From positions 1 through 5,429 of the forward strand of contig QKGK01000358.1 in assembly GCA_003250455.1 (NCBI GenBank): 5,429 nucleotides of DNA. Direction: 5' to 3'. The translations under genes were made by a program, and so were the position numbers. This document shows positions 1 to 5,429 of the stretch, in pieces. The DNA comes from Chloroflexota bacterium (GTDB taxonomy: Bacteria; Chloroflexota; Anaerolineae; Anaerolineales; UBA11579). Below the pieces are notes generated by a model. It was not told where the DNA came from. It did no database searches and saw only the letters and a program-made list of their open reading frames with translations. The number at the start of each line of letters is the position of its first letter. The first letter of the stretch is position 1.

Positions 1-270
1 ACCGCCACCTTCACCGCCACACCGACGATGACCTACACCCCCACGCCGGAAACGGCCATGATCCTCAGCACCCAATACAAGGTGGAACTCCTCGCCTTCC
101 CCGGCGGTCCGGTCATCGGCAGCCTGTACCGCAACCAGACCTTCCAGATCCTGTACCAGTCGCAGATCGTGGACGGCTGGGTGTGGATCCAGATCCAGGA
201 CCAGGAAGGCCGCGTCGGCTGGGTGCCGCAATTCCAGATACAGCAGGTCACCGAAACGCCGGTGCCGTAA
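1..270 (+). CDS. C-terminal fragment of an SH3b-domain protein (5' end outside window)
   Basis: Frame 1 is open from the first base to the TAA at 268-270, giving 89 residues; the true start lies upstream, so the ATG at 28 is probably internal. Residues 1-20 are a low-complexity Thr/Pro linker (TATFTATPTMTYTPTP). Residues from about 21 to 83 read as one bacterial SH3 domain: an opening beta-strand region, PVIGSLYRNQTFQIL in the middle, then DGWVWIQIQDQEGRVGWV, the W-x-W...GxxGWV ending typical of SH3_3/SH3b domains. In this family such domains usually bind cell-wall peptides or other ligands and sit on secreted or membrane-anchored proteins behind flexible Thr/Pro spacers. The catalytic or anchoring part is not visible, so the overall function is unknown. 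No convincing terminator follows the stop. The fold call is fairly sure; any role is inference. Confidence 0.8.
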   Translation, partial: TATFTATPTMTYTPTPETAMILSTQYKVELLAFPGGPVIGSLYRNQTFQILYQSQIVDGWVWIQIQDQEGRVGWVPQFQIQQVTETPVP

Positions 271-386
271 CAGATTACCTCCCTATCGAGACAAAACATC
301 TCCTACCCCGGTTTTATAGGCAGACTTCTTGCACTTGATTCAAATAAATCTCTTATGAGGGTTTTGCGTTGCGCTAATCCTGCCGA

Positions 387-395
387 TGTTATAAT
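387..395 (+). promoter_or_regulatory. Extended -10 promoter of clpC
   Basis: TGTTATAAT is a perfect TATAAT hexamer (390-395) preceded by the TGn extension (387-389), which is a strong housekeeping-sigma signature. No good -35 hexamer lies at the ideal distance: TTGCGC at 369-374 is 15 nt away and TTGCGT at 364-369 is 20 nt away. The TG extension commonly compensates for a poor -35. Transcription would begin near base 401-403, giving a leader of about 95 nt. It is the only strong promoter-like sequence in the gap and is correctly oriented. Confidence 0.7.
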
Positions 396-397
396 TT

Positions 398-424
398 CAG
401 GAACGGGAACTGGAAATTTCCCTG
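398..424 (+). promoter_or_regulatory. Inverted and hexamer-repeat element at the predicted clpC transcription start
   Basis: Directly after the -10 box lie three tandem 6-nt units (aGGAAC, gGGAAC, tGGAAA at 399-404, 405-410, 411-416). The last leads into the perfect palindrome GGAAATTTCC (412-421). Alternative stems are possible: GGGAA (405-409) with TTCCC (418-422), or CAGG (398-401) with CCTG (421-424). The position over the expected start site fits an operator or a 5'-end hairpin, but no known regulator site is matched, so the function is a guess. Confidence 0.3.
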
Positions 425-463
425 CTTTTACAACTTTCTGATTCCCTTTATTTTCACTAAAAA

Positions 464-473
464 CGTGTACACG
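464..473. repeat. 10-bp perfect palindrome CGTGTACACG in the clpC leader
   Basis: CGTGTACACG is fully self-complementary and sits 7 nt upstream of the clpC ribosome-binding site (AAAGGA, 481-486). It could be a dimeric repressor half-site pair. A 10-bp palindrome can also occur by chance, and no second copy was noticed in the window. Confidence 0.3.
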
Positions 474-495
474 CCTTACCAAAGGACCAACGATT

Positions 496-2991
496 ATGAT
501 GCGATTTGACAGATTTACTGAACGTGCCCAGGAAGCCGCACAGCGTGCCGCTGAGATCATCCAGCGCTACGGGCACAATCAGATTGATACCGAGCACATC
601 CTCCTCGCCCTGATCGAACAGCCGGACGGGGTTGTCTCCCAACTACTGGAAGTGATGAACGTGGACGGCGATATGCTCACCGAACGGCTGGACTACATCC
701 TGCGCACCAGCCCCAAAGCCAACATCTTTGGCGGCGGTGCCGGGCAGGTCTTCATCACCCCGCGCGTCAAGCGGATCATCGACCTCGCCAACGAAGAAGC
801 CAACCGCCTCAAAGACGAATACATTTCCACCGAACACATCTTCCTCGCCATCCTCAGCGAGCGCAGCACCCCTGCCGCCCGCCTGCTGGAAGGCGCCGGT
901 GTGACCAAAGAGCGCGTCCTTGAAGCTGTCACCCAGCTGCGCGGCGGACAGCGCGTTACAGACCCGCAAGCAGAAACCCGCTACCGCACCCTGGAAAAAT
1001 ATTCCCGCGACCTGACCCAGATGGCCCGCGAAGGCAAGCTAGACCCGGTCATCGGGCGGGATGCCGAAATTTTACGCGTCATCCAGATCCTCTCCCGCCG
1101 CACCAAGAACAACCCGGTGCTGATCGGCGAAGCCGGGGTCGGCAAGACCGCCATCGTGGAAGGGCTGGCCCAGAAGATCGCCACCAACGATGTCCCCGAG
1201 ATCCTCGGCGGCAAAAAGGTCGTCTCGCTCGACCTGGGCGCGATGATCGCCGGGTCCCGCTTCCGCGGTGAATTTGAAGAGCGTCTCAAAGCCACCATCG
1301 AAGAAGTCCAGCGCGCCCAGGGAGAGATCATCCTCTTCATCGACGAGCTGCACACCGTGGTCGGCGCAGGCGCCGCCCAGGGAGCCATGGACGCCTCCAA
1401 CATGCTCAAACCGGCCCTGGCGCGCGGCGAGCTGCAGGCTGTCGGCGCCACCACCCTGGACGAATACCAGAAACACATCGAGAAAGATGCCGCCCTGGAA
1501 CGCCGCTTTGCCCCGGTCTACGTGGAAGAACCCAGCGAAGAAGATACCGTGCGTATGCTCCACGGGCTGCGCGACCGCTATGAAGCCCATCACAAGGTGC
1601 GCTTCTCGGACGAAGCCCTCGAAGCGGCCGTCAAGCTCTCCGCCCGCTACCTTACCGACCGGCGGCTGCCGGATAAAGCCATCGACCTGATGGACGAAGC
1701 CGCCGCCAAGCTGCGCATTGCCCTCTTCTCGCTCCCGCCGGACCTGAAAGAGATGAAGCAGGAACTCGACCGCACCCTGGCGGAAGAGGAGCAGGCCGGG
1801 CTGGAGCGTAATTACGAACGCGCTGCCCAAAAGAAGGCCGAACGCCTGCGCATGGAAGAAGAATACCGTGAAAAACGCACCCAATGGGAATCCGAGCATG
1901 AGCTGGACGAAGTGGTCGATGCCGACGAAGTGGCCGAAGTATTGGCCCAGTGGACGGGCATCCCGGTCAGCCAGATGATGGAAACCGAGGCCCAAAAGCT
2001 GCTCAGCATGGAAGACCGCCTGCGGGAACGCATCATCGGGCAGGACGAAGCCATCAGCGCCGTCTCCGATGCCATCCGCCGCTCCCGCTCCGGCCTCAAA
2101 GACCCCAAACGCCCGATCGGCTCCTTCATCTTCATTGGGCCTTCCGGCGTGGGCAAGACCGAGCTGGCCAAAGCCCTGGCTGAATTCCTCTTTGACGACG
2201 AAGACGCCCTCGTGCGTATCGACATGAGCGAATACCGCGAGCAGCACACCGCTTCCCGCCTCTTTGGGGCACCTCCCGGATACGTGGGCTACGAAGAAGG
2301 CGGCCAGCTGACCGAAGCCGTCCGCCGCCGCCCGTACCGGGTGGTACTGTTTGACGAAATTGAAAAAGCCCACCCCGAAGTGTGGAACTCCCTCCTCCAG
2401 ATCCTGGACGACGGCCGCCTCACCGACGGGCAGGGGCGCACGGTCAACTTCCGCAACACTGTGCTGATCATGACCAGCAACCTGGGCACCGAGTTTGTGC
2501 GCAAGTCCGGGGCGCTGGGCTTCCTCCAGCCCGGGGACAACGGCGAAGACCGCGAGTCACAGAAGAAGATCGAAAAAGCGCTCAAAGACACCTTCCGGCC
2601 CGAGTTCCTCAACAGGATTGACGAGATCATCACCTTCTCGCAGCTGAGCGTGGAAGACATGAAAGAGATCGTCGGTCTGCAGATGAAAGAGATCCACGAG
2701 CGCGTCGCCGACCAGGGGCTCACCGTCACCCTGACGGATGAAGCCGAAACCTGGCTGGCCTCTCAGGGCTACGACCCTGCCTTCGGCGCCCGCCCGCTCA
2801 AGCGTGCCCTGCAAAAGTACGTGGAGAGCCCGCTCTCCATCAAGATCCTCGAAGGCGAGTTCCTTGCCGGAGACACGGTGGAAGTCGGCGTGAATGAAGA
2901 CAGCGACGGCATGTCCTTCTCCCTCAAGGAGCGTAAAGGCAAAAAAGCGCCTACCCGCACCGAGGTGGAAGAGCCCGTCTCTGCTGAGTAA
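496..2991 (+). CDS. clpC: ATP-dependent Clp protease ATP-binding subunit ClpC
   Basis: This is the hexameric AAA+ unfoldase that threads proteins into the ClpP peptidase chamber in the cytoplasm. The 831 residues match the usual ClpC length and run in order: two Clp-N repeats (about 3-147); D1 AAA+ module with Walker A GEAGVGKTA (211-219), pore loop RFRG (255-258), Walker B ILFIDE (279-284) and arginine pair R336/R337; a short middle domain with a UVR-like motif (about 416-455, NYERAAQKKAERL), as in ClpC and unlike the long ClpB coiled coil; D2 with Walker A GPSGVGKTE (548-556), pore loop GYVGY (595-599), Walker B VVLFDE (616-621) and RPEFLNRIDE (701-710); then the D2 small domain (about 712-800) and a charged tail. 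The LGF tripeptide at 674-676 lies where ClpC/ClpA carry the ClpP-docking loop, which supports a protease role over a pure disaggregase. The start at 496 has AAAGGA (481-486) 9 nt upstream; a second ATG follows at 499. A terminator closes it downstream. No ctsR, mcsA or mcsB is adjacent. Confidence 0.97.
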   Translation: MMRFDRFTERAQEAAQRAAEIIQRYGHNQIDTEHILLALIEQPDGVVSQLLEVMNVDGDMLTERLDYILRTSPKANIFGGGAGQVFITPRVKRIIDLANEEANRLKDEYISTEHIFLAILSERSTPAARLLEGAGVTKERVLEAVTQLRGGQRVTDPQAETRYRTLEKYSRDLTQMAREGKLDPVIGRDAEILRVIQILSRRTKNNPVLIGEAGVGKTAIVEGLAQKIATNDVPEILGGKKVVSLDLGAMIAGSRFRGEFEERLKATIEEVQRAQGEIILFIDELHTVVGAGAAQGAMDASNMLKPALARGELQAVGATTLDEYQKHIEKDAALERRFAPVYVEEPSEEDTVRMLHGLRDRYEAHHKVRFSDEALEAAVKLSARYLTDRRLPDKAIDLMDEAAAKLRIALFSLPPDLKEMKQELDRTLAEEEQAGLERNYERAAQKKAERLRMEEEYREKRTQWESEHELDEVVDADEVAEVLAQWTGIPVSQMMETEAQKLLSMEDRLRERIIGQDEAISAVSDAIRRSRSGLKDPKRPIGSFIFIGPSGVGKTELAKALAEFLFDDEDALVRIDMSEYREQHTASRLFGAPPGYVGYEEGGQLTEAVRRRPYRVVLFDEIEKAHPEVWNSLLQILDDGRLTDGQGRTVNFRNTVLIMTSNLGTEFVRKSGALGFLQPGDNGEDRESQKKIEKALKDTFRPEFLNRIDEIITFSQLSVEDMKEIVGLQMKEIHERVADQGLTVTLTDEAETWLASQGYDPAFGARPLKRALQKYVESPLSIKILEGEFLAGDTVEVGVNEDSDGMSFSLKERKGKKAPTRTEVEEPVSAE

Positions 2992-3008
2992 GACTACACA
3001 AGATTACG

Positions 3009-3043
3009 ACAGCCCATGGACATCCATGGGCTGTTTATATTTT
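3009..3043 (+). terminator. Rho-independent terminator of clpC
   Basis: ACAGCCCATGGA (3009-3020) is exactly complementary to TCCATGGGCTGT (3023-3034). In practice this is an 11-bp stem with a four-base ACAT loop. It is followed at once by a T-rich tract (TTTATATTTT, from about 3034 to 3043). It begins 17 nt after the clpC stop. This is a textbook intrinsic terminator and separates clpC transcription from the gene at 3378. Confidence 0.92.
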
Positions 3044-3070
3044 GGGGGTACAGGGAAAAAGTGATAAAAT
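3042..3070 (+). promoter_or_regulatory. Candidate promoter for the molybdenum hydroxylase gene
   Basis: TTGGGG (3042-3047, three of six matches to TTGACA) and TAAAAT (3065-3070, five of six matches to TATAAT) are 17 nt apart, and the -10 has the TGn extension (TGATAAAAT, 3062-3070). Transcription would begin near 3077, leaving a leader of about 300 nt. The -35 is weak and overlaps the end of the terminator tract. Other weak candidates nearer the gene exist (GATAAT at 3283-3288 without a -35; TTGACA at 3325-3330 without a good -10), so the true start is uncertain. Confidence 0.35.
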
Positions 3071-3377
3071 TGATGATAAATACCCGGATTTTGCGAACAT
3101 ACAGTACATAGACCAATCACATCTAATTACTTCCCCATTTAATTTATCAACATCGAACCGGATTTATTCGGGCATAACCTGTAAGCTGGAAAAACGCCAG
3201 AGCGTGTAATCCATTTTAAAGGAGCATGACTTGTTGATCTCGCTTGCCCATTCTTGATCCACAGAATCCTTCATATACCGATGATAATACATTCAGGGTG
3301 AGAAACTAGTCCCAGCGCCAATGGTTGACATACCGAACGAATTTCCAGTCATATCGTTATTAGATCAAGGAGAGATC
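3044..3377. other. A+T-rich non-coding gap / possible long leader
   Basis: About 330 bases with no gene that I can support on either strand. It contains the candidate promoter above and an orphan Shine-Dalgarno-like AAAGGAG at 3218-3224 that serves only very short frames (TTG at 3231 would give eight codons). It also contains an in-frame upstream ATG at 3321 for the following gene. I recognise no riboswitch class, tRNA or mobile-element end. The frame of the downstream gene is closed by TAA at 3285-3287. Confidence 0.6.
3367..3372 (+). promoter_or_regulatory. Ribosome-binding site fixing the start at 3378
   Basis: AAGGAG lies 5 nt before the ATG at 3378. This decides between that start and the in-frame ATG at 3321, which has no Shine-Dalgarno sequence in front of it. 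The family's proteins also typically begin just before an NG-type turn, as in MIHTTING here. Confidence 0.85.
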
Positions 3378-5429
3378 ATGATCCATACAACCATTAATGG
3401 TGAGCAGCGGCAGCTGACCAACACTCACCCTGATGAAACTGTTGCTGAATTCCTGCGCAGCACCGGTCTGACTGGAACAAAAATCGTATGCAATGCCGGA
3501 ACCTGCGGTGCATGCACAATCCTGGTAGACGGTACTCCCATGTGCGGCTGCCTGCTTCCGGTACATCATATCGAAGGGCGTCAGGTAAAGACGGTTGAAG
3601 CTTTTAGCGCGGAAAAACTTCATCCTGTGCAGCGTGCCTTAATGGCCCATGATGGGTTGCAATGCGGGTTTTGCACTCCAGGGTTTATCATGAGCGGGAT
3701 TGCATTTTATGAGATTTGGCAGAGGGATCATCCAGGCGAAACGCCCAGCCGGGATAAAATTGCCGCCGCCTTATCCGGAAATCTTTGCCGTTGTGGGGCA
3801 TACGCTGGAATCTACGATGCAATACAAAGCGCTTGCGCAGGGGAGTTTGATTCAATTACCGAGATAGTGGCGCCGCGCTACGAAGCCCTGGAAAAAATTA
3901 CTGGTCGGGCTCGATATACGATTGACCAGCATTATTCTGATCAACTTGAAGGAGTAATCCTGCGCAGCATCCATCCCCATGCCAAAATAATCAACATTGA
4001 TGCCTCGGAAGCATTGGCCATACCCGGTGTATTTGCCTTCACAGAACTGCTGGAAAACGATCGGATCGTGCGCTATACCGGGCAGGAAATTGGCGCACTG
4101 GCTGCGGTAGATTTACGGACGGCGAGAAGCTCCCTGTCCAAAATTAAAGTCAAGTATCAAGTTTATCCTGCTGCGGTCGGTACGCAGGCAGCTAAAGCTG
4201 ATGGGACTCCCGTGATTTACCCTGGTTTCTTCCGCAAACCACCAATTGCAGCCGAAGGAATGACATTCCCAGGTCGTTGGCAAAAAAACCTCCGGGTAAG
4301 CTTGCTCAAACCCACCGCCAAATCAGCCAGGAAAGCCCAACGGATGATCAATCAGGCCCGCTCTAACCACAACCCGAACCTAATCGAGCGGACATTTCAC
4401 AATGCCATCCAGGTGCATACACCGTGGGAACCACACGTGTGTGTCGCCAAATGGAATGATCCCCAACATCTTACCGTACATCTTTCAACGCAAAGCGTTC
4501 ATGGTAGTGCGCATGTCATCGCCGAACATTTCGACCTGGAGGATGAAAATGTGATCCTGGTTGCTGAACACATTGGTGGTGGTTTTGGAAGCAAACAAGG
4601 GGTCACTGTGGAAGGAATTGCAGCTATCACGCTGGCGCGGCTAACGGAACGGCCCGTCCGGGTTTTCTTAAACCGCCTTGAGGAACTCAGTTTCGCCGGA
4701 TACCGCCCTGGAACTGAAGCGATTTTATCTGTCTTGACAGACGACGAAGGTCATCTGCAAGCGTTATCTACAACCAGCTGGGGGGATGCAGGGATTGCTA
4801 TTGGCAATGGTGTAAGCTTTTTCATTGGGGCTTATAACCCAGAGGAGATACCACGAAACACAATCGACATTGATGTCATCAACAACAATCCACCTGGCTC
4901 ACCTTTTCGAGGCCCAAATGGACCGCAGGCATTGTGGGCCTGGGAACAGATGATTGATGAAACTGCTCACCACCTGGGAAAAGACCCGATCAAGTTGCGC
5001 AAACAGTGGTACCCGGAAGACGAACTTCGACACAAGTTACTCGATTGGGCTGCCAGTTTACCGGTCTGGCAGAACCGGGATACAAACCAAGGAGAGGATT
5101 CCCGCTTCAAACGCGGGGTTGGGTTATCGGTAAGTGCATGGCCATTTATATATAATGGCAATACCAAAGTTACGGTCGGCATTCGCAAAGAGGGACTATA
5201 TGTTAAAACCGGCACGCAGGATATTGGGACTGGTACGCGCACATTGCTAGCAACGGCCGCAGCGCAGGGATTCGGCATTGCAACAGACCATATACAAGTA
5301 ATCGTTGGAAATTCAAATGCCCCCCTGGGACCGGCTTCTGCTGGTAGCCAGGCTGCAAATTCCGTTTACGGACCTGCGGTTTCTGCAGCTCAGATGCTCA
5401 AAACCGAATTGCTCACACTTGTCCAGGAC
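3378..5429 (+). CDS. Fused [2Fe-2S]/molybdopterin-binding aldehyde oxidoreductase or xanthine dehydrogenase family protein (3' end outside window)
   Basis: The frame is open for 684 codons to the window edge with no stop. Residues 1-75 form a plant-ferredoxin-type [2Fe-2S] domain with C38, C43, C46 and C58 (C-x4-C-x2-C-x11-C). Residues 80-153 form the helical second [2Fe-2S] domain with C96, C99, C137 and C139 (QCGFC...LCRC). After a short linker the Mo-pterin module starts near 165: KITGRARY (173-180), RSIHPHA (196-202), PGVFAF (216-221), RYTGQEIGA (232-240), HTPWEPH (347-353), Q372, GGGFGSK (400-406), PFRGPNGPQ (509-517), then the second Mo domain with GTQDIGTGT (612-620) and GPASAGSQ (651-658). 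By family alignment E351, Q372 and R511 would match bovine xanthine dehydrogenase E802, Q767 and R880. The catalytic Glu near the C terminus falls beyond the window. Such enzymes hydroxylate aldehydes, purines or N-heterocycles with water-derived oxygen. No FAD domain is present, as in Desulfovibrio Mop. No signal peptide is seen, so it is probably cytoplasmic. Substrate and electron acceptor are unknown. Confidence 0.92.
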   Translation, partial: MIHTTINGEQRQLTNTHPDETVAEFLRSTGLTGTKIVCNAGTCGACTILVDGTPMCGCLLPVHHIEGRQVKTVEAFSAEKLHPVQRALMAHDGLQCGFCTPGFIMSGIAFYEIWQRDHPGETPSRDKIAAALSGNLCRCGAYAGIYDAIQSACAGEFDSITEIVAPRYEALEKITGRARYTIDQHYSDQLEGVILRSIHPHAKIINIDASEALAIPGVFAFTELLENDRIVRYTGQEIGALAAVDLRTARSSLSKIKVKYQVYPAAVGTQAAKADGTPVIYPGFFRKPPIAAEGMTFPGRWQKNLRVSLLKPTAKSARKAQRMINQARSNHNPNLIERTFHNAIQVHTPWEPHVCVAKWNDPQHLTVHLSTQSVHGSAHVIAEHFDLEDENVILVAEHIGGGFGSKQGVTVEGIAAITLARLTERPVRVFLNRLEELSFAGYRPGTEAILSVLTDDEGHLQALSTTSWGDAGIAIGNGVSFFIGAYNPEEIPRNTIDIDVINNNPPGSPFRGPNGPQALWAWEQMIDETAHHLGKDPIKLRKQWYPEDELRHKLLDWAASLPVWQNRDTNQGEDSRFKRGVGLSVSAWPFIYNGNTKVTVGIRKEGLYVKTGTQDIGTGTRTLLATAAAQGFGIATDHIQVIVGNSNAPLGPASAGSQAANSVYGPAVSAAQMLKTELLTLVQD

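Larger units (their letters stand above)
271..495. other. Non-coding gap upstream of clpC
   Basis: No plausible gene is seen here; open frames on either strand are short and run as shadows into neighbouring genes. The gap holds the clpC promoter at 387-395 and a leader of roughly 95 nt before the start codon. It is clearly more A+T-rich than the flanking genes. I looked for the CIRCE element (TTAGCACTC-N9-GAGTGCTAA, bound by HrcA) and for CtsR-type tandem heptads (GGTCAAA-like), the usual regulators of clp genes, and found neither. Confidence 0.7.

Noticed and set aside
28..270. Complete 80-residue small protein starting at ATG 28
   Set aside because: The frame stays open to the left edge and codes the same Thr/Pro linker before this ATG, so a longer truncated gene is more likely.
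302..320. CCTA...TAGG as a terminator for the SH3 gene
   Set aside because: Four-base stem with an 11-nt loop and no T-run; too weak to call.
329..358. TTGCAC-N18-TTATGA as a second clpC promoter
   Set aside because: Both boxes match poorly and the extended -10 at 387-395 is far better.
1268..1690. 140-codon + strand frame overlapping clpC in another frame
   Set aside because: Low-complexity Ser/Pro/Arg-rich translation, as expected of a frame-shifted G+C-rich gene, fully inside the ClpC D1 region.
1072..2373. Long open frame (433 codons) on the minus strand inside clpC
   Set aside because: It is antisense to a clearly recognisable ClpC and is an artefact of the G/C-ending codons; its translation shows no known domain.
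3084..3166. Repeated CCGGATTT at 3084-3091 and 3158-3165
   Set aside because: Only eight bases shared, two copies, no regular spacing or further similarity; expected by chance.
3360..3623. Minus-strand frame over the start of the hydroxylase gene
   Set aside because: Antisense to the [2Fe-2S] domain with its conserved cysteines; no independent evidence of coding.
5141..5159. Hairpin GCCATT...AATGGC enclosing a TATAAT box
   Set aside because: It lies inside the conserved coding frame (WPFIYNG), has no -35 partner at a proper distance, and a 6-bp stem is easily fortuitous.
4967..5278. Minus-strand frame of 103 codons near the right edge
   Set aside because: Antisense to the second Mo-pterin domain, which has recognisable motifs in the + frame.

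Overview
The window looks like a bacterial chromosome segment, most plausibly from the Chloroflexota (Anaerolineae-like). That placement is inferred from two things: a Thr/Pro-rich linker leading into a C-terminal bacterial SH3 domain, and the general style of the ClpC protein. I could not test it by database search. All convincing genes lie on the + strand.

Layout. (1) Bases 1-270 hold the 3' end of a gene whose start lies outside the window. It encodes a Thr/Pro linker followed by one SH3b domain. (2) Bases 271-495 are a non-coding gap with a very good extended -10 promoter (TGTTATAAT, 387-395) and two palindromic elements in the leader that follows it. (3) Bases 496-2991 encode a complete 831-residue ClpC, the AAA+ unfoldase of the ClpCP protease, with every expected domain. 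(4) A near-perfect hairpin followed by a T-rich run (3009-3043) ends this transcript, so clpC appears to be a single-gene unit rather than part of a ctsR-mcsA-mcsB-clpC operon. (5) Bases 3044-3377 are an A+T-richer gap with no convincing gene. (6) From 3378 to the right edge an open frame of 684 codons runs out of the window. It encodes a molybdenum hydroxylase of the xanthine dehydrogenase/aldehyde oxidoreductase family, in which the two-[2Fe-2S] electron-transfer module is fused directly to the molybdopterin-binding module, with no FAD domain between them.

The three genes have no obvious shared pathway: ClpC serves protein quality control, the last gene substrate hydroxylation and redox chemistry, and the first is probably an envelope or secreted protein. 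The strong terminator and the change in base composition (about 65% G+C in a sampled line of clpC; 45-62% in sampled lines of the oxidoreductase gene) suggest the oxidoreductase is a separate module that continues to the right.

I see no CRISPR array, insertion sequence, tRNA/rRNA or defence-type system. The most interesting item is the FAD-less fused molybdenum hydroxylase. Its architecture has a known precedent in the Desulfovibrio aldehyde oxidoreductase (Mop), so it is uncommon rather than a new system.
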